Positions 23,007-31,987 of a stretch of 64,000 nucleotides of DNA are shown here, one piece after another (within the stretch, counting starts at the first letter, position 1; every line of letters begins with the position of its first letter). A model generated the notes under the pieces. It was not told the origin of the DNA and ran no database searches. It was given only the letters and a program-made list of their open reading frames with translations. The stretch is from DASSUW01 sp963830725 (lineage in GTDB: Bacteria > Actinomycetota > Thermoleophilia > Solirubrobacterales > Solirubrobacteraceae), in NCBI GenBank assembly GCA_963830725.1, contig CAWHNO010000016.1:310001-374000 (forward strand), given 5' to 3'. The translations under genes were made by a program, and so were the position numbers.

Positions 23007-23566
23007 AGTGCCTCGAGCCGGGCCGTGAGCTGCTGCTCGTCCTGCGAGCCGAAGGTCGTGTCCTGCACTTCGCCGCCGCGCGCGGCGAAGGTGATCTGCG
23101 GGCAGACGGCGACCGCGTAGGCGTTGGCCACCGCGCCGTTCTCGTCGTGTCCGACGGGCAGCCGCCAGCCGCGCTCGCGAACCCGGCGCCGCAGGTCGTC
23201 GCGACCGCCGCGGATGGCGACGGCCGCGAACCGCACGTCCGGGTAGCGCGAGCGCAGGCGGTCGAGCACGTCGATCTGGTCGACGCAGCGCCCGATCGGC
23301 TCGGCGAAGAAGGCGAGCACCACCGGAGCGTCCTCGGCCAGCTCGCAGACGTTCAGGACGTCCTCGCCGCGCACCTCGCACGCCCGCTCGGTGAGGTTCG
23401 GGTTGCCCTCGAGGTCGGAGAGCGCGAGCGGGACGGCGAACGCGGGAAGCGCGCTGCCGGGCTCCACCCCGCGCGAGCCGGGGCCCTCGGTGGTCAGCGA
23501 GTTGTAGGTGATGTAGGCGATGACGGCCAGCCCCAGTACGCCGACGATCAGCCCCGGCCGCCTCAC
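23003..23566 (-). CDS. Membrane-anchored thioredoxin-fold protein lacking a CXXC
   Basis: The 187-residue protein has an N-terminal membrane anchor (LIVGVLGLAVIAYITYNSL) and an AhpC/TlpA-like thioredoxin fold, with PVVLAFFAEPIGRCVDQIDVLDRLRSRYPDVRFAAVA and the cis-proline loop AVAVCPQITF. At the active-site position the usual CxxC is IGRC, so only the second Cys remains; another Cys (NVCELAED) lies upstream. It may act as a single-Cys reductase or purely structurally outside the membrane. The GTG start overlaps the RND stop and its own stop overlaps the next GTG, so it is part of the lipid-transport operon. Confidence 0.8.
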   Translation of the reverse strand: MRRPGLIVGVLGLAVIAYITYNSLTTEGPGSRGVEPGSALPAFAVPLALSDLEGNPNLTERACEVRGEDVLNVCELAEDAPVVLAFFAEPIGRCVDQIDVLDRLRSRYPDVRFAAVAIRGGRDDLRRRVRERGWRLPVGHDENGAVANAYAVAVCPQITFAARGGEVQDTTFGSQDEQQLTARLEAL

Positions 23567-26160
23567 GCCGGGGCGGCGGCCGGCTCGGGGGCGCGGCGCA
23601 CGGCGGTCCGGCGCTCGGCCAGCACGAGCACCGCGGGCAGCACGATCAGCACGCCGAGCAGCGAGATCGTGAGGTCGACCACGGTGACGAGCCCGAAGTC
23701 GCGCAGCATCCGGACGTCGGACAGGGCGAGGACCGCGAAGCCGGCGATCGCCGTCGCGCCGGAGGCGAGCACCGCCGCGCCGGTCGAGCGGTAGGTGCGG
23801 CGGATCGCCTCGGCCGGGGCGTGGCCGGTGGCGCGCTCGGCCTCGAAGCGCGCCGACAGCAGCACGGCGAACTCGGTCGAGATCGCCAGCACGAGCGCGC
23901 CGAGCATCGCCGACAGCGGGTTCAGCGGCACCCCGAGCAGCCACAGCACGAGCGCCGACCAGCCGGTGGCGAGCGCGATCGGCACGACCGGCACCCACGC
24001 ACGATCCCAGGCGCGGCGCCACGAGCCGGTGGCGCGGCGGCGCACGAGCAGCAGCACCAGCAGCACCGCCAGCAACCCGACGGCGAGCGTCGCCGCCCGC
24101 CGCAGCGGATCGGACAGCGTCGCGTTGGCCTCGGCGGCGAGCACCGGCAGGCCGGCCAGGCGGGCGGTCACGCCGGGCGGCGGGTCGAGCCGCTCGCGCA
24201 GGTCGCGGATGATTTCCTGCTGGCGCTCGAGCGACGTCAGACGCACGCCGAAGGCGAGGTTGGCGGTCCGCCGGTCGGCGGTGATCACGGCGCGCGAGAA
24301 GTACGGCGGCACGGCGTCCAGCAGCGCGCGGATGCGCTCACGGTCGCCCGCCGACGCCGACGAGCGGAAGAGGTCGGGCAGCGAGAGCGCCGGGCACAGG
24401 TCGGCGCGGCCGCAGCCTCGCTCGGCCGAGTAGCCGTAGCGCTCGAGCACGCCCGCCTGGTAGTCGCGCATCCACTTCACGACCGCCGCGTCGGTCAGGT
24501 CGCGGCCTTCGACGACGACGTCGATCTCGCCCGCCACACCGGTCGCGCGCTGGAGCGTCTTGAGGTCCTGCACCGCCGCCAGGTCCTGCGGGACGAGCCG
24601 GTCGATGTCGGAGACGACCTCGGTGCGGCTGTCGAGGCCCCAGCCCACCGCCGCGACCAGCAGCCCCGCCAGCAGCACCCGGCCCGGCCGCCGCAGGGCG
24701 CCGCCCACGGCCGCGTCGCCGGCGCGGCGAGCGGGGCCGGCGAACGGCCGTCCGAGCGCATGCGCGGCGCCGTCGGCGAGCTCGCCGGCGCCGCGCAGCG
24801 AGCGCGCCAGGCCGTTGTCGCGCGGCCGCAGCGAGAGCGCAGCCGTTCCGGCGGTCAGCGCGAGCGCGAAGGCGATCGCGATGCCCACCACCAGCAGGGC
24901 GCCGAAGCCGCGCACCATCGGCACGGGCGACAGGAGCAGGACGAGGAAGCCGACCCCGGTGGCGAGCGCGGCGGTGGCGATGACGGGGACCGCGACGCGC
25001 GCCGCGCGGGCCGCGTCGCCCTCTTCGTGCACGCGCGCCTGGTACTGGATCGCGTAGTCGACTCCGAGGCCGAGCAGCACCGGCAGCACGGCCACCGACG
25101 CCATCGTCAGCGACAGGCCGAGCAGCGCGGTCGCGCCGAAGGTGATCGCGACCGCCGCGAGCGCCACGGCCAGCGGCACGAGCCGCAGCCGGCTGCGGAA
25201 GACGAGCGCGAGCACGACCGCCATCAGCACGAGGCCGGCGATGAGCAGGCGGAGCGTCGAGCCGGCGAGCACGCCGGTCAGGTCGTCGGCCACGACCGGG
25301 GCGCCGGTCACCGTGTAGCCGGCGGCGTCCTCGAGCTGCCACTCCGGCATCCGCACCGCCTCGCGCACGAGCGCGACCGCCTCCTCCCGCTGCTCGTCGG
25401 ACAGGTTCGGCTTCAGGCGGACCTGGATCAGCGCCGACTCGGGCGACGGGAACAGGTACGCGAAGCGCGCCTTCGGCGTGCCGGCCCCGCGCGAGGCGTC
25501 GAACACCAGCGCGGAGACGAACTCGGGGTCGTCGACGCTCGGCAGCCGGGTGAGGCCGAGCCCGTAGCGCAGATTGACCTGGAGCAGGTCGCGGACGAAC
25601 TGCGCGTACACGAGCTGGCGCGCCGACTCCGCAAGCCGCTGCTGCTCGGCGGGCGGCTTGCCCTGGGCGCGCGCGACCCTCCGCGCGGCGCGCGCCGCGC
25701 GCGTGGCCTGGGCCGCCTTGGTCTGCATCTGCGCCTGGATCTGGTCGTTGATCTCGCCCGCGGCGGCGTTGATGAAGGTGCCCGGGCCGTAGACGACCTG
25801 GACCGGCTTGGTCTCGGCCAGCCGGTCGCACGGCGACCCGGCGCCGCCGGGAGCCGTCTCCCCCTCCGGCTTGTTGCCCGACAGGCAGCCCTCGAGCCCG
25901 ATCAGCCGCCCGAGGTTGGAGGTCAGCACGAGCTTCGGCAGGTCACCGCGGGCGAGCACGATCACCGAGTGGTCGCCGAACCGCTCGCGGTAGGTCTCGG
26001 TGGCCTGGAACGTGTCCGCCCCGCGGCCGACGAGCGTGTCCATGGCCGCGCTCGGCTCCAGCCGCAGCGTCAGTGCGCCGCCCGCCGCGGCCAGTACGGC
26101 GACGACCGCCAGCACGCGCGCCGGCCGCCGGGCCGAGGCGCGAACGATCCGCTCGAACAC
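23563..26160 (-). CDS. RND superfamily (MMPL/HpnN-like) transporter
   Basis: The 865-residue protein has the twelve-helix MMPL pattern: an N-terminal helix, a first periplasmic domain (about 40-300), five helices, a second periplasmic domain (about 500-650) and a final helix bundle. LLGLGVDYAIQYQAR and LVLAISTEFAVLLSARFEAER are the two RND helix-4 motifs; the Asp in the first fits a proton relay, while the second repeat has Glu. The first external domain has an unusual coiled insertion, MQTKAAQATRAARAARRVARAQ. Relatives export lipids, hopanoids or glycolipids. Its place after an mce operon fits lipid traffic. It starts at GTG 85 bp after the last MCE gene, across two hairpins. Confidence 0.92.
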   Translation of the reverse strand: MFERIVRASARRPARVLAVVAVLAAAGGALTLRLEPSAAMDTLVGRGADTFQATETYRERFGDHSVIVLARGDLPKLVLTSNLGRLIGLEGCLSGNKPEGETAPGGAGSPCDRLAETKPVQVVYGPGTFINAAAGEINDQIQAQMQTKAAQATRAARAARRVARAQGKPPAEQQRLAESARQLVYAQFVRDLLQVNLRYGLGLTRLPSVDDPEFVSALVFDASRGAGTPKARFAYLFPSPESALIQVRLKPNLSDEQREEAVALVREAVRMPEWQLEDAAGYTVTGAPVVADDLTGVLAGSTLRLLIAGLVLMAVVLALVFRSRLRLVPLAVALAAVAITFGATALLGLSLTMASVAVLPVLLGLGVDYAIQYQARVHEEGDAARAARVAVPVIATAALATGVGFLVLLLSPVPMVRGFGALLVVGIAIAFALALTAGTAALSLRPRDNGLARSLRGAGELADGAAHALGRPFAGPARRAGDAAVGGALRRPGRVLLAGLLVAAVGWGLDSRTEVVSDIDRLVPQDLAAVQDLKTLQRATGVAGEIDVVVEGRDLTDAAVVKWMRDYQAGVLERYGYSAERGCGRADLCPALSLPDLFRSSASAGDRERIRALLDAVPPYFSRAVITADRRTANLAFGVRLTSLERQQEIIRDLRERLDPPPGVTARLAGLPVLAAEANATLSDPLRRAATLAVGLLAVLLVLLLVRRRATGSWRRAWDRAWVPVVPIALATGWSALVLWLLGVPLNPLSAMLGALVLAISTEFAVLLSARFEAERATGHAPAEAIRRTYRSTGAAVLASGATAIAGFAVLALSDVRMLRDFGLVTVVDLTISLLGVLIVLPAVLVLAERRTAVRRAPEPAAAPA

Positions 26161-26194
26161 CGTTCATCCCACAGCGAGAGTAGTGGCGGAGCCC

Positions 26195-26255
26195 GCGGGT
26201 TTCGCCCTCCGGGCGAACACCCGCAAGGGAACCTGACCCCCGGGTCAGCGTTCCC
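26195..26255. terminator. Two GC hairpins between last MCE gene and RND gene
   Basis: GCGGGTTTCGCCC pairs with 26211-26224 around a TCC loop with one bulge. GGGAAC-C-TGACCC pairs with GGGTCA-GC-GTTCCC around CC, and this second stem spans the MCE stop codon. No T-tract follows, so partial termination or mRNA processing that lowers downstream expression is as likely as full termination. Confidence 0.5.
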
Positions 26256-27741
26256 CGTTGACGTGCGGGTACTGCGTGATCTCGCCGCCGAAGTTGAAGC
26301 GGCCCTGGAGCCGGCACGGCGGGGCCGGGACGTTGCCCGGCGACCCAGCGAACGCGAACTGCACGATCCGGTTGAGCAGGTCCTGCGGGACCAGGTCGCC
26401 GACCGACGGAGGGAACGGCGGCAGCGGCACGTTGGTGATGTTCGGCACTCCTGCGCCGCACTGGCGGTTCTCGAACACCGCCAGCCCGCGGGCCAGGTCC
26501 CTGAAGTTCCCCGGCTGCGTGTAGGGGTTGGGGCGGTTGGTGCCGATGCGGCGCGGATAGACGGCCAGGTTCTCGGGGTTGAGCGGGTTGGTGGTGCGGA
26601 GATAGTGCGCGCCGCTCGCGTCCCTCGCCTGGGTGGCGGCGGGCGTGTTCGCGAGGAACGCGGTCAGCTCGGGCTTGTAGAGCGCGATGAAGTCGAGGAT
26701 CGGCTTGAGCTGGCGCATCGTCGGGTCGAGCTGGGCGATCAGCGGCCGGGCGTCCTGGAGCACCCGCTCGGCGGCCGGGAAGCCGGTGCGCGAGGCGCTG
26801 ATCAGCTCGTCCAGCCCGCGGAACAGCGCCTCCAGATCGGGCGCCAGGGCGCCGAGGTCGCGCAGCGTCGGGCTCAGCTCGCGCGCCGCCGGCCGCAGCT
26901 GGGTGACCAGCGGGTCGGTGTCGACTGCGAACTCCGCGAGCCGCTCGAGCGTCTGCGCCGACTCGCGCTCGAACGTCGGCAGCGCGATGAACGTCTCCTT
27001 GAGCTCCTCGTCGCGCAAGGCGGTGGTTTGGAAGACGCGGTTGGAGTTCTCGATCAGCGAGCGCAGCTGGACGTCGCGCTCGGTCAAGGCCTCGAACACG
27101 ACACCGGTGTTCGAGACCAGGCTGCTGAGCGCGCCCTCCTGGCGGTTGAGGATGTCGACCAGCTCGGCGGCGTCCTCGGCGAACGGACCGAGGTTGCCGA
27201 GCGCCTCGTTGACGTCGCGGCCGTTGTCGCCGATCGCCTTCGCCTGCTCCTGCATCCAGGTCTGGAACGCCGCCCGCGTCTCGGCGTCGAAGGTGCGGTA
27301 GATCTCGTCGAGCTGGACCGTCGGGGACACCTGCGACTCCGCCAGCATGCCGCCGTCGGGCACGGGCTCGGCGTCCCGGCTGCCGGGCGTGAGCTCGACG
27401 TAGGTCTCGCCCAGCAGCGTCTTCTGACGCAGGATCGCCTGCGCGTCGGAGGGCATCGGCGCGTAACGCGACTGGAGCTCGATCACGACGATCGAGCGCC
27501 CGGTCTCCTTGTCGGGCTCGATCGTCTTCACGCGCCCGACCGGGACGCCGGAGATCCGCACGTCGGCCTCGGTGGCGAGCTGCGTGGCCTCGGCGAACGA
27601 GACCTGGAACCGGTAGCCCTGGGGCTTGAGCGGGATCGGGCCGCCGAAGGCGAGCCACAGGAACAGCAGCAGCCCGAAGCACGACAAGGCGAAGATCACC
27701 ATCGCGGCGATGCGGCCGAAGGAGGGGGCGGCCTTGTTCAC
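26245..27741 (-). CDS. MCE family protein (MceF position)
   Basis: The 498-residue protein has an N-terminal membrane helix (MVIFALSCFGLLLFLWLAF). The MCE/MlaD domain at about 38-125 has YRFQVSFAEATQLATEADVRISGVPVGRVKTIE and LLGETYVELTPG. A long helical region (about 145-380) with repeated amphipathic heptads and a polar C-terminal end follow. MCE proteins build hexameric rings and long tubes that carry lipids across the periplasm. The GTG overlaps the stop of the fused MCE gene upstream. It is the sixth MCE domain of the operon, matching MceF in the standard actinobacterial order. Confidence 0.92.
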   Translation of the reverse strand: MNKAAPSFGRIAAMVIFALSCFGLLLFLWLAFGGPIPLKPQGYRFQVSFAEATQLATEADVRISGVPVGRVKTIEPDKETGRSIVVIELQSRYAPMPSDAQAILRQKTLLGETYVELTPGSRDAEPVPDGGMLAESQVSPTVQLDEIYRTFDAETRAAFQTWMQEQAKAIGDNGRDVNEALGNLGPFAEDAAELVDILNRQEGALSSLVSNTGVVFEALTERDVQLRSLIENSNRVFQTTALRDEELKETFIALPTFERESAQTLERLAEFAVDTDPLVTQLRPAARELSPTLRDLGALAPDLEALFRGLDELISASRTGFPAAERVLQDARPLIAQLDPTMRQLKPILDFIALYKPELTAFLANTPAATQARDASGAHYLRTTNPLNPENLAVYPRRIGTNRPNPYTQPGNFRDLARGLAVFENRQCGAGVPNITNVPLPPFPPSVGDLVPQDLLNRIVQFAFAGSPGNVPAPPCRLQGRFNFGGEITQYPHVNGER

Positions 27742-30590
27742 GGCGCCCCTCCCGGCTGCGGGCAGATCTCCGCGGTGGTCGGCCCGTTGAGGAGGTCCAC
27801 GAGCGTCCCGAGCGCAGGGTTCGTGCTCGCCACCGTGTTGAGCAGCTGCGCCGTGTCGCAGCCGAAGACCACGATGCCATGGCGGATCGGCCCGTGCGCG
27901 TCCTGCGTCGCGAACACCGTGGCGCCCGCGTGGTTGGCCCACGAGAGCCAGAACAGGTAGCCCTCCTCGGTGCCCGGCGGGTTGTAGGCGAGCGTGTTGA
28001 GCAGCGCATTGACCACCCGGAAGCTGCGCGTGAGGTCCGGGGTGGCCGCCGCCAGGTCGCGCAGCGCCGGCCGCGCCTCACGCACGGTGGGCAGGGCCGC
28101 GCGCGTGAACGGGCGGATCTCGTCGCGCAGGATGGGCGTCGTCGTGGTCAGGAACGGCTGCGTCTCGCGGAGCGCCGGGCCGAGCGCCCGCGCGCCCGGC
28201 CGCAGAGCCTCCAGCGTCGGCCCCAGCACGCTGGCCATCGCGTCGACCTTGGCCAGCGCCACTTGCGACGCGTCGAGCGTCGAGGGCAGCTCCTGCAGCG
28301 TCGCCCGGATGTTCGCCTCCTGGTTCGCCAGCGCGGCGAACACCGCGTTCGAGCTCTCGACGAACCCCGCGAGCTGAGCGTCCTTGTTCCCGAGCTCCTC
28401 CATCAGCAGCGAGAAGTTGTGGACGACGCGCTTCAGGTTGCGCCGGCGCAGCGCGAGCTGCTCGTTCGCCTCCCGTGCGTAGTGGGCGGTCGGCTCGAAG
28501 CGGCGGATCGTCTGCGCCAGCGCGCGGCCGTTGCCCCGCAACCCCTGGGCGCCATCGGCCAGCAGCAGCTTCAGGTAGTCGCGCGTGTCGGCGTCGAGTG
28601 AGGCGAGGACCTCGTCGAGGTTGACGTCCGGCAGCGTCTGGGAAGCCGGGATCCGCTCGCCCTCGGCCAGCTCGCCGGCTTCCGGGGTGCCCGGCGTCAA
28701 CTCCGCCGTCATGTCCTTCAGCCCGGTCTTCGGCCGCAGCAGGATCGTGGCGTCGCGGTAGATCGTCGCGTGCTCGCGCTCGATCTTCATCCCGATGACG
28801 GCCCGGCCGCCCTCGAGCTCGACGCTCGAGATCTCGCCGACCTCGACGCCGGCGATGTTGACGGTCTGCCCCTGACCCGGGGTGACGGCCTGGGCGGTCG
28901 CCAGCTCTGCTTCGACCTCGACGTAGTCCTTGCCCAGCATCGGGACGCCGGCCGGCAGCGAGAACCGCTGGTTGGCGAGGATGACCCCGCCGACGATCAG
29001 CGCGACGACGAGCAGGACGATGATCGCCGCGAAGTCGCGCCAGTGCTTGCGGATCGCGGTGCTCACCTGCGCCGCCCCGTCCTTGTCGCCGAAGGGTCGC
29101 AGCCTCGCGCGCAGCTCCGGCAGCGCCTTCTCGGCGGCCAGTGCGGCCTGGCCGGTCGGCGGCGACTTGGCGGCCGCCGGGCCGTTGAGGTTCGGCCGCG
29201 TCTGGGTGTAGCAGTTGACGGTCGGCCGGTACGGCGGGCGCCTTCCGGGATAGAACGGCCGGTTGCCGAGCGGGACCGCGATCGCGTTGCCGAACAGCTC
29301 GCCCGTGTCGGCCGACGCCGAGCCGAGCGACAGCGACTCGGCGCCGCCGCCGGTCTGGAAGCGCACGTACATGCCGTTGCCGTCGAAGTTCTGCCCCTCG
29401 CCGGCCAGCCCGACGAGCGTGTAGAAGAACTCCTTGTAGTTCTCGACGCCGGTCGTGAACTCGTCCCGGATCACGACGTCGCCGGTCGGCAGCAGGACGT
29501 CGCGCGCGCACTTGGACGCGAGGTCGGTCTGCGGCAGCAGGTCGAGTGCCCTGTCGGTCAGACGGGCGAGGTCCTGGCTGGCGGGCGCCAGCTCCTTCGC
29601 CACGCCGCCCAGCTCGTTCGGGCCCATCAGCGGCCGCGCCTGGGCGATCCACGGCAGCGCCGCCGCGATCGTGGCCGGCGTCTCGCGGATGCCGGGGAGG
29701 ATCTCGCGCGACCACGCGCGCGTGGGCGGGAACGCCTCGTTGAGCGCCGCGAGCGCGCGGTTGGTGGTCGCCAGCGTGAGCGGAAGCTCGCTCACCGAGC
29801 GCTGCAGGTTGCCGGACTCGGCGGCGAAGGCCGCCATGGTCGTGTTGAAGTTCGTGATCAGGCCGCGCAGCGCGTTCTCGTTGCGGATCAGCGCGCCGGT
29901 CGTGCGCGCGGTGCCGTCGATCAGGCGCGACAGATCGCGGCCCGGCTCGGTGCCGAGCAAGGAGTCGAGCACGATCGCCGTCGTGCGCTCGGCCTCGGGA
30001 ATGTCGTCGTAGGCGTCGTTGAACGACTCGGCGGCCGTCTCGCCGCGCGTGAGCGGGTCGGCCGCGCGGTCCTCGGCCGCGGTCGGCTCGGAGGTGAGCG
30101 CCACGGCGAGGACGTTGAGCACGTCCTTGAGGTCCTGCCGCGTGTCGGACTGCAGGGAGGTCAGCACCTGGTCGAGCTGCACCGGGGTGGCGGTCTGCGT
30201 GACCTTGATCGTGCCGCCGTCCTCGAGCTCCGGCGCCGAGGGCGAGCCCGGCTTGAGGTCGACGAAGAAGTTGCCCTCGAGGAAGATCCGCGGGCGGATC
30301 TTGGCGGTCGCGTCCTCGTGCAGCGGCAGGCCGTCTTCGTCGATCTGGAGCACGACGACCGCGGCGTCGGTGTCCTCCTCGGCCGTGACCTCCTTGACCT
30401 TGCCGACGTCGACGCCCGCGATCCGGACCGGCGATCCGGGCCGGATCGAGTTGGCCGACTGGAAGACGGCGTTGACCTCGTACGGACTGGTGAACGGGAT
30501 GTCCTTGGTCCAGCCGAGGAAGACGAGCACGATGATCACGGCCAGGGCGATCACGCCGATGAGGACCGGGTTGCGGGGCCTGTGGCGCAT
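27738..30590 (-). CDS. Fused double-MCE protein (MceD-MceE positions)
   Basis: One uninterrupted 950-residue reading frame holds two full MCE subunits. The first has helix NPVLIGVIALAVIIVLVFLGW, MCE motif VRIAGVDVGKVKEVTAEE, FLEGNFFVDLKPG and a helical tail. After a linker (KALPELRARLRPFGDKDGAA, about residues 510-530) a second membrane helix begins (FAAIIVLLVVALIVGGVILA), then VNIAGVEVGEISSVELEGG, MTAELTPGTPEAGELAEG and another helical tail. Actinobacterial mce operons normally encode these as two proteins. No stop, start or SD is seen at the junction. The topology works because each half begins with its own helix and the linker can return to the cytoplasm only if the first tail crosses back, so proteolysis or a different topology is possible. 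Confidence 0.9.
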   Translation of the reverse strand: MRHRPRNPVLIGVIALAVIIVLVFLGWTKDIPFTSPYEVNAVFQSANSIRPGSPVRIAGVDVGKVKEVTAEEDTDAAVVVLQIDEDGLPLHEDATAKIRPRIFLEGNFFVDLKPGSPSAPELEDGGTIKVTQTATPVQLDQVLTSLQSDTRQDLKDVLNVLAVALTSEPTAAEDRAADPLTRGETAAESFNDAYDDIPEAERTTAIVLDSLLGTEPGRDLSRLIDGTARTTGALIRNENALRGLITNFNTTMAAFAAESGNLQRSVSELPLTLATTNRALAALNEAFPPTRAWSREILPGIRETPATIAAALPWIAQARPLMGPNELGGVAKELAPASQDLARLTDRALDLLPQTDLASKCARDVLLPTGDVVIRDEFTTGVENYKEFFYTLVGLAGEGQNFDGNGMYVRFQTGGGAESLSLGSASADTGELFGNAIAVPLGNRPFYPGRRPPYRPTVNCYTQTRPNLNGPAAAKSPPTGQAALAAEKALPELRARLRPFGDKDGAAQVSTAIRKHWRDFAAIIVLLVVALIVGGVILANQRFSLPAGVPMLGKDYVEVEAELATAQAVTPGQGQTVNIAGVEVGEISSVELEGGRAVIGMKIEREHATIYRDATILLRPKTGLKDMTAELTPGTPEAGELAEGERIPASQTLPDVNLDEVLASLDADTRDYLKLLLADGAQGLRGNGRALAQTIRRFEPTAHYAREANEQLALRRRNLKRVVHNFSLLMEELGNKDAQLAGFVESSNAVFAALANQEANIRATLQELPSTLDASQVALAKVDAMASVLGPTLEALRPGARALGPALRETQPFLTTTTPILRDEIRPFTRAALPTVREARPALRDLAAATPDLTRSFRVVNALLNTLAYNPPGTEEGYLFWLSWANHAGATVFATQDAHGPIRHGIVVFGCDTAQLLNTVASTNPALGTLVDLLNGPTTAEICPQPGGAP

Positions 30591-31987
30591 CAGGGGTTGC
30601 CCTCCGTGCGCGCCTGTTGGGTGCCGCTCGGGTTGGTGAGGACGGTCCGGCCCCGCAGGAACGGCTCGTTGCCCGCCTCGCACTCGCGCGGCTGGCCGGG
30701 GGCCGCCGTGTTCGGGTACGGGTTGGTGTGGAGGTGGTTGTCCTCGGTCGGCCCGTTGGCCGGCGCCGAGGACGGGCCGCCCTCGTTGTTGGGCCCCTGC
30801 GGGGTGGCGACGATGATGAAGCGCTGCCAGGTGCCGTTGCGGTCGCCGACGCTGAGCAGCGAGGAGACGTTGCGGAAGAACAGCGTCAGGTAGTTGCAGA
30901 CGGTCTGGGCGGGCGTGATGAACGCCAGCGTCGGCTCCAGCGACTGGAGCGTGGCGGTGGTGGCGTCCAGCCCGATCGGGACCTGCGGGTCCTCGGCGAA
31001 GGTCTGGAGCTCGTCGAGCAGCGACGCAAGCCGGCGGTTGAACGGCGGCGTGCGGGGGAGCACGCGCGTGCCCACCTCGAGTGCGTCGGCGATCGTCGGC
31101 GCCGAGGTCCGCAGCGCGGCCGCGCCCGGCCGCAGCTCGCGGAACAGGGCCTCCGTGTTGCGCAGGAACGGCCGCTGGACGGGGAGCGTGCGGATCCCCG
31201 TCTCGAGCGCGGGGACGCCTTCGGTGATGGATTCCTGGATGTAGGGCCGGGCGACCTCGCGCAGCGCGGCGAACGTCGTGTCCAGGTTCACGAACAGCTC
31301 CGCCTGCGCCTCGGCGGCCGGCGCCACGATCGCCGCCGCCTCGCCCAGCTCGCCGAAGAAGCGGCGCAGGTTGGTCTCCGGCGACGACAGGTTCTGGGCC
31401 ACCGGGACGACGTCGCGCAGCAGCGGGCGGAACGCGCCGATTGCGGTGTTTATCGACTCGCCGCGCCCGGCGAAGGCGTCGCCGAACCCCCTGGTGTTGG
31501 CCGCGGCGGCGTCGCGCGTCGCCTCGTCGAACATGCTGAGGACCTCGTCGAACTCGACCGGCGCCGGGGTGGCGGCCTCGAGCGGGATCGTGGCGCCCTC
31601 GTCGAAGCCCTCGCTGTCGGTGCCGCGCGTGATCTCGACGAACTTGAGGCCGAGCGCCGAGCGCGGCCGGACGATCAGCGTCGAGTCCCGCGGCAGCGGC
31701 GCGACGTCGCGCTCGAGCGTGAGGGCGAGCACCGCGATGGTGGAGCCGTCGTCCTGGCGCTGCGCCTCGATGCCGTCGACGAAGCCGACGCGCGAGCCGC
31801 CGATGCTGACGTCGTTGCCGACGACGAGGTTGGCGGCGCTCGGCACCTCGGCGCGGAGCTGGTAGGTCGGGACGAACGGCAGGCCCTGGTTGGCGTTGTA
31901 GGCCAGGAAGACCGCGACCAGCACCACGAGGATCGTGGCGGCGCCGATCAGGACCGGGCTGCCGGCGATCCCGCCGCGGCCGCTCAT
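30590..31987 (-). CDS. MCE family protein (MceC position)
   Basis: The 465-residue protein has an N-terminal helix (GSPVLIGAATILVVLVAVFLAY). The MCE domain at about 35-125 has LRAEVPSAANLVVGNDVSIGGSRVGFVDGIE and ALGLKFVEITRGT. A helical tube-forming region and a low-complexity Asn/Pro/Gly-rich end follow. It probably forms one wall of the hetero-hexameric lipid tube. The ATG overlaps the stop of the preceding MCE gene, and its own stop overlaps the ATG of the fused gene, so subunit ratio is set by coupling. Confidence 0.92.
   Translation of the reverse strand: MSGRGGIAGSPVLIGAATILVVLVAVFLAYNANQGLPFVPTYQLRAEVPSAANLVVGNDVSIGGSRVGFVDGIEAQRQDDGSTIAVLALTLERDVAPLPRDSTLIVRPRSALGLKFVEITRGTDSEGFDEGATIPLEAATPAPVEFDEVLSMFDEATRDAAAANTRGFGDAFAGRGESINTAIGAFRPLLRDVVPVAQNLSSPETNLRRFFGELGEAAAIVAPAAEAQAELFVNLDTTFAALREVARPYIQESITEGVPALETGIRTLPVQRPFLRNTEALFRELRPGAAALRTSAPTIADALEVGTRVLPRTPPFNRRLASLLDELQTFAEDPQVPIGLDATTATLQSLEPTLAFITPAQTVCNYLTLFFRNVSSLLSVGDRNGTWQRFIIVATPQGPNNEGGPSSAPANGPTEDNHLHTNPYPNTAAPGQPRECEAGNEPFLRGRTVLTNPSGTQQARTEGNP

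Noticed and set aside
23821..27960. A 1379-codon plus-strand open frame across the RND and MCE genes
   Set aside because: The minus strand carries full RND and MCE proteins with coupled starts; the plus frame is low-complexity GC shadow sequence.
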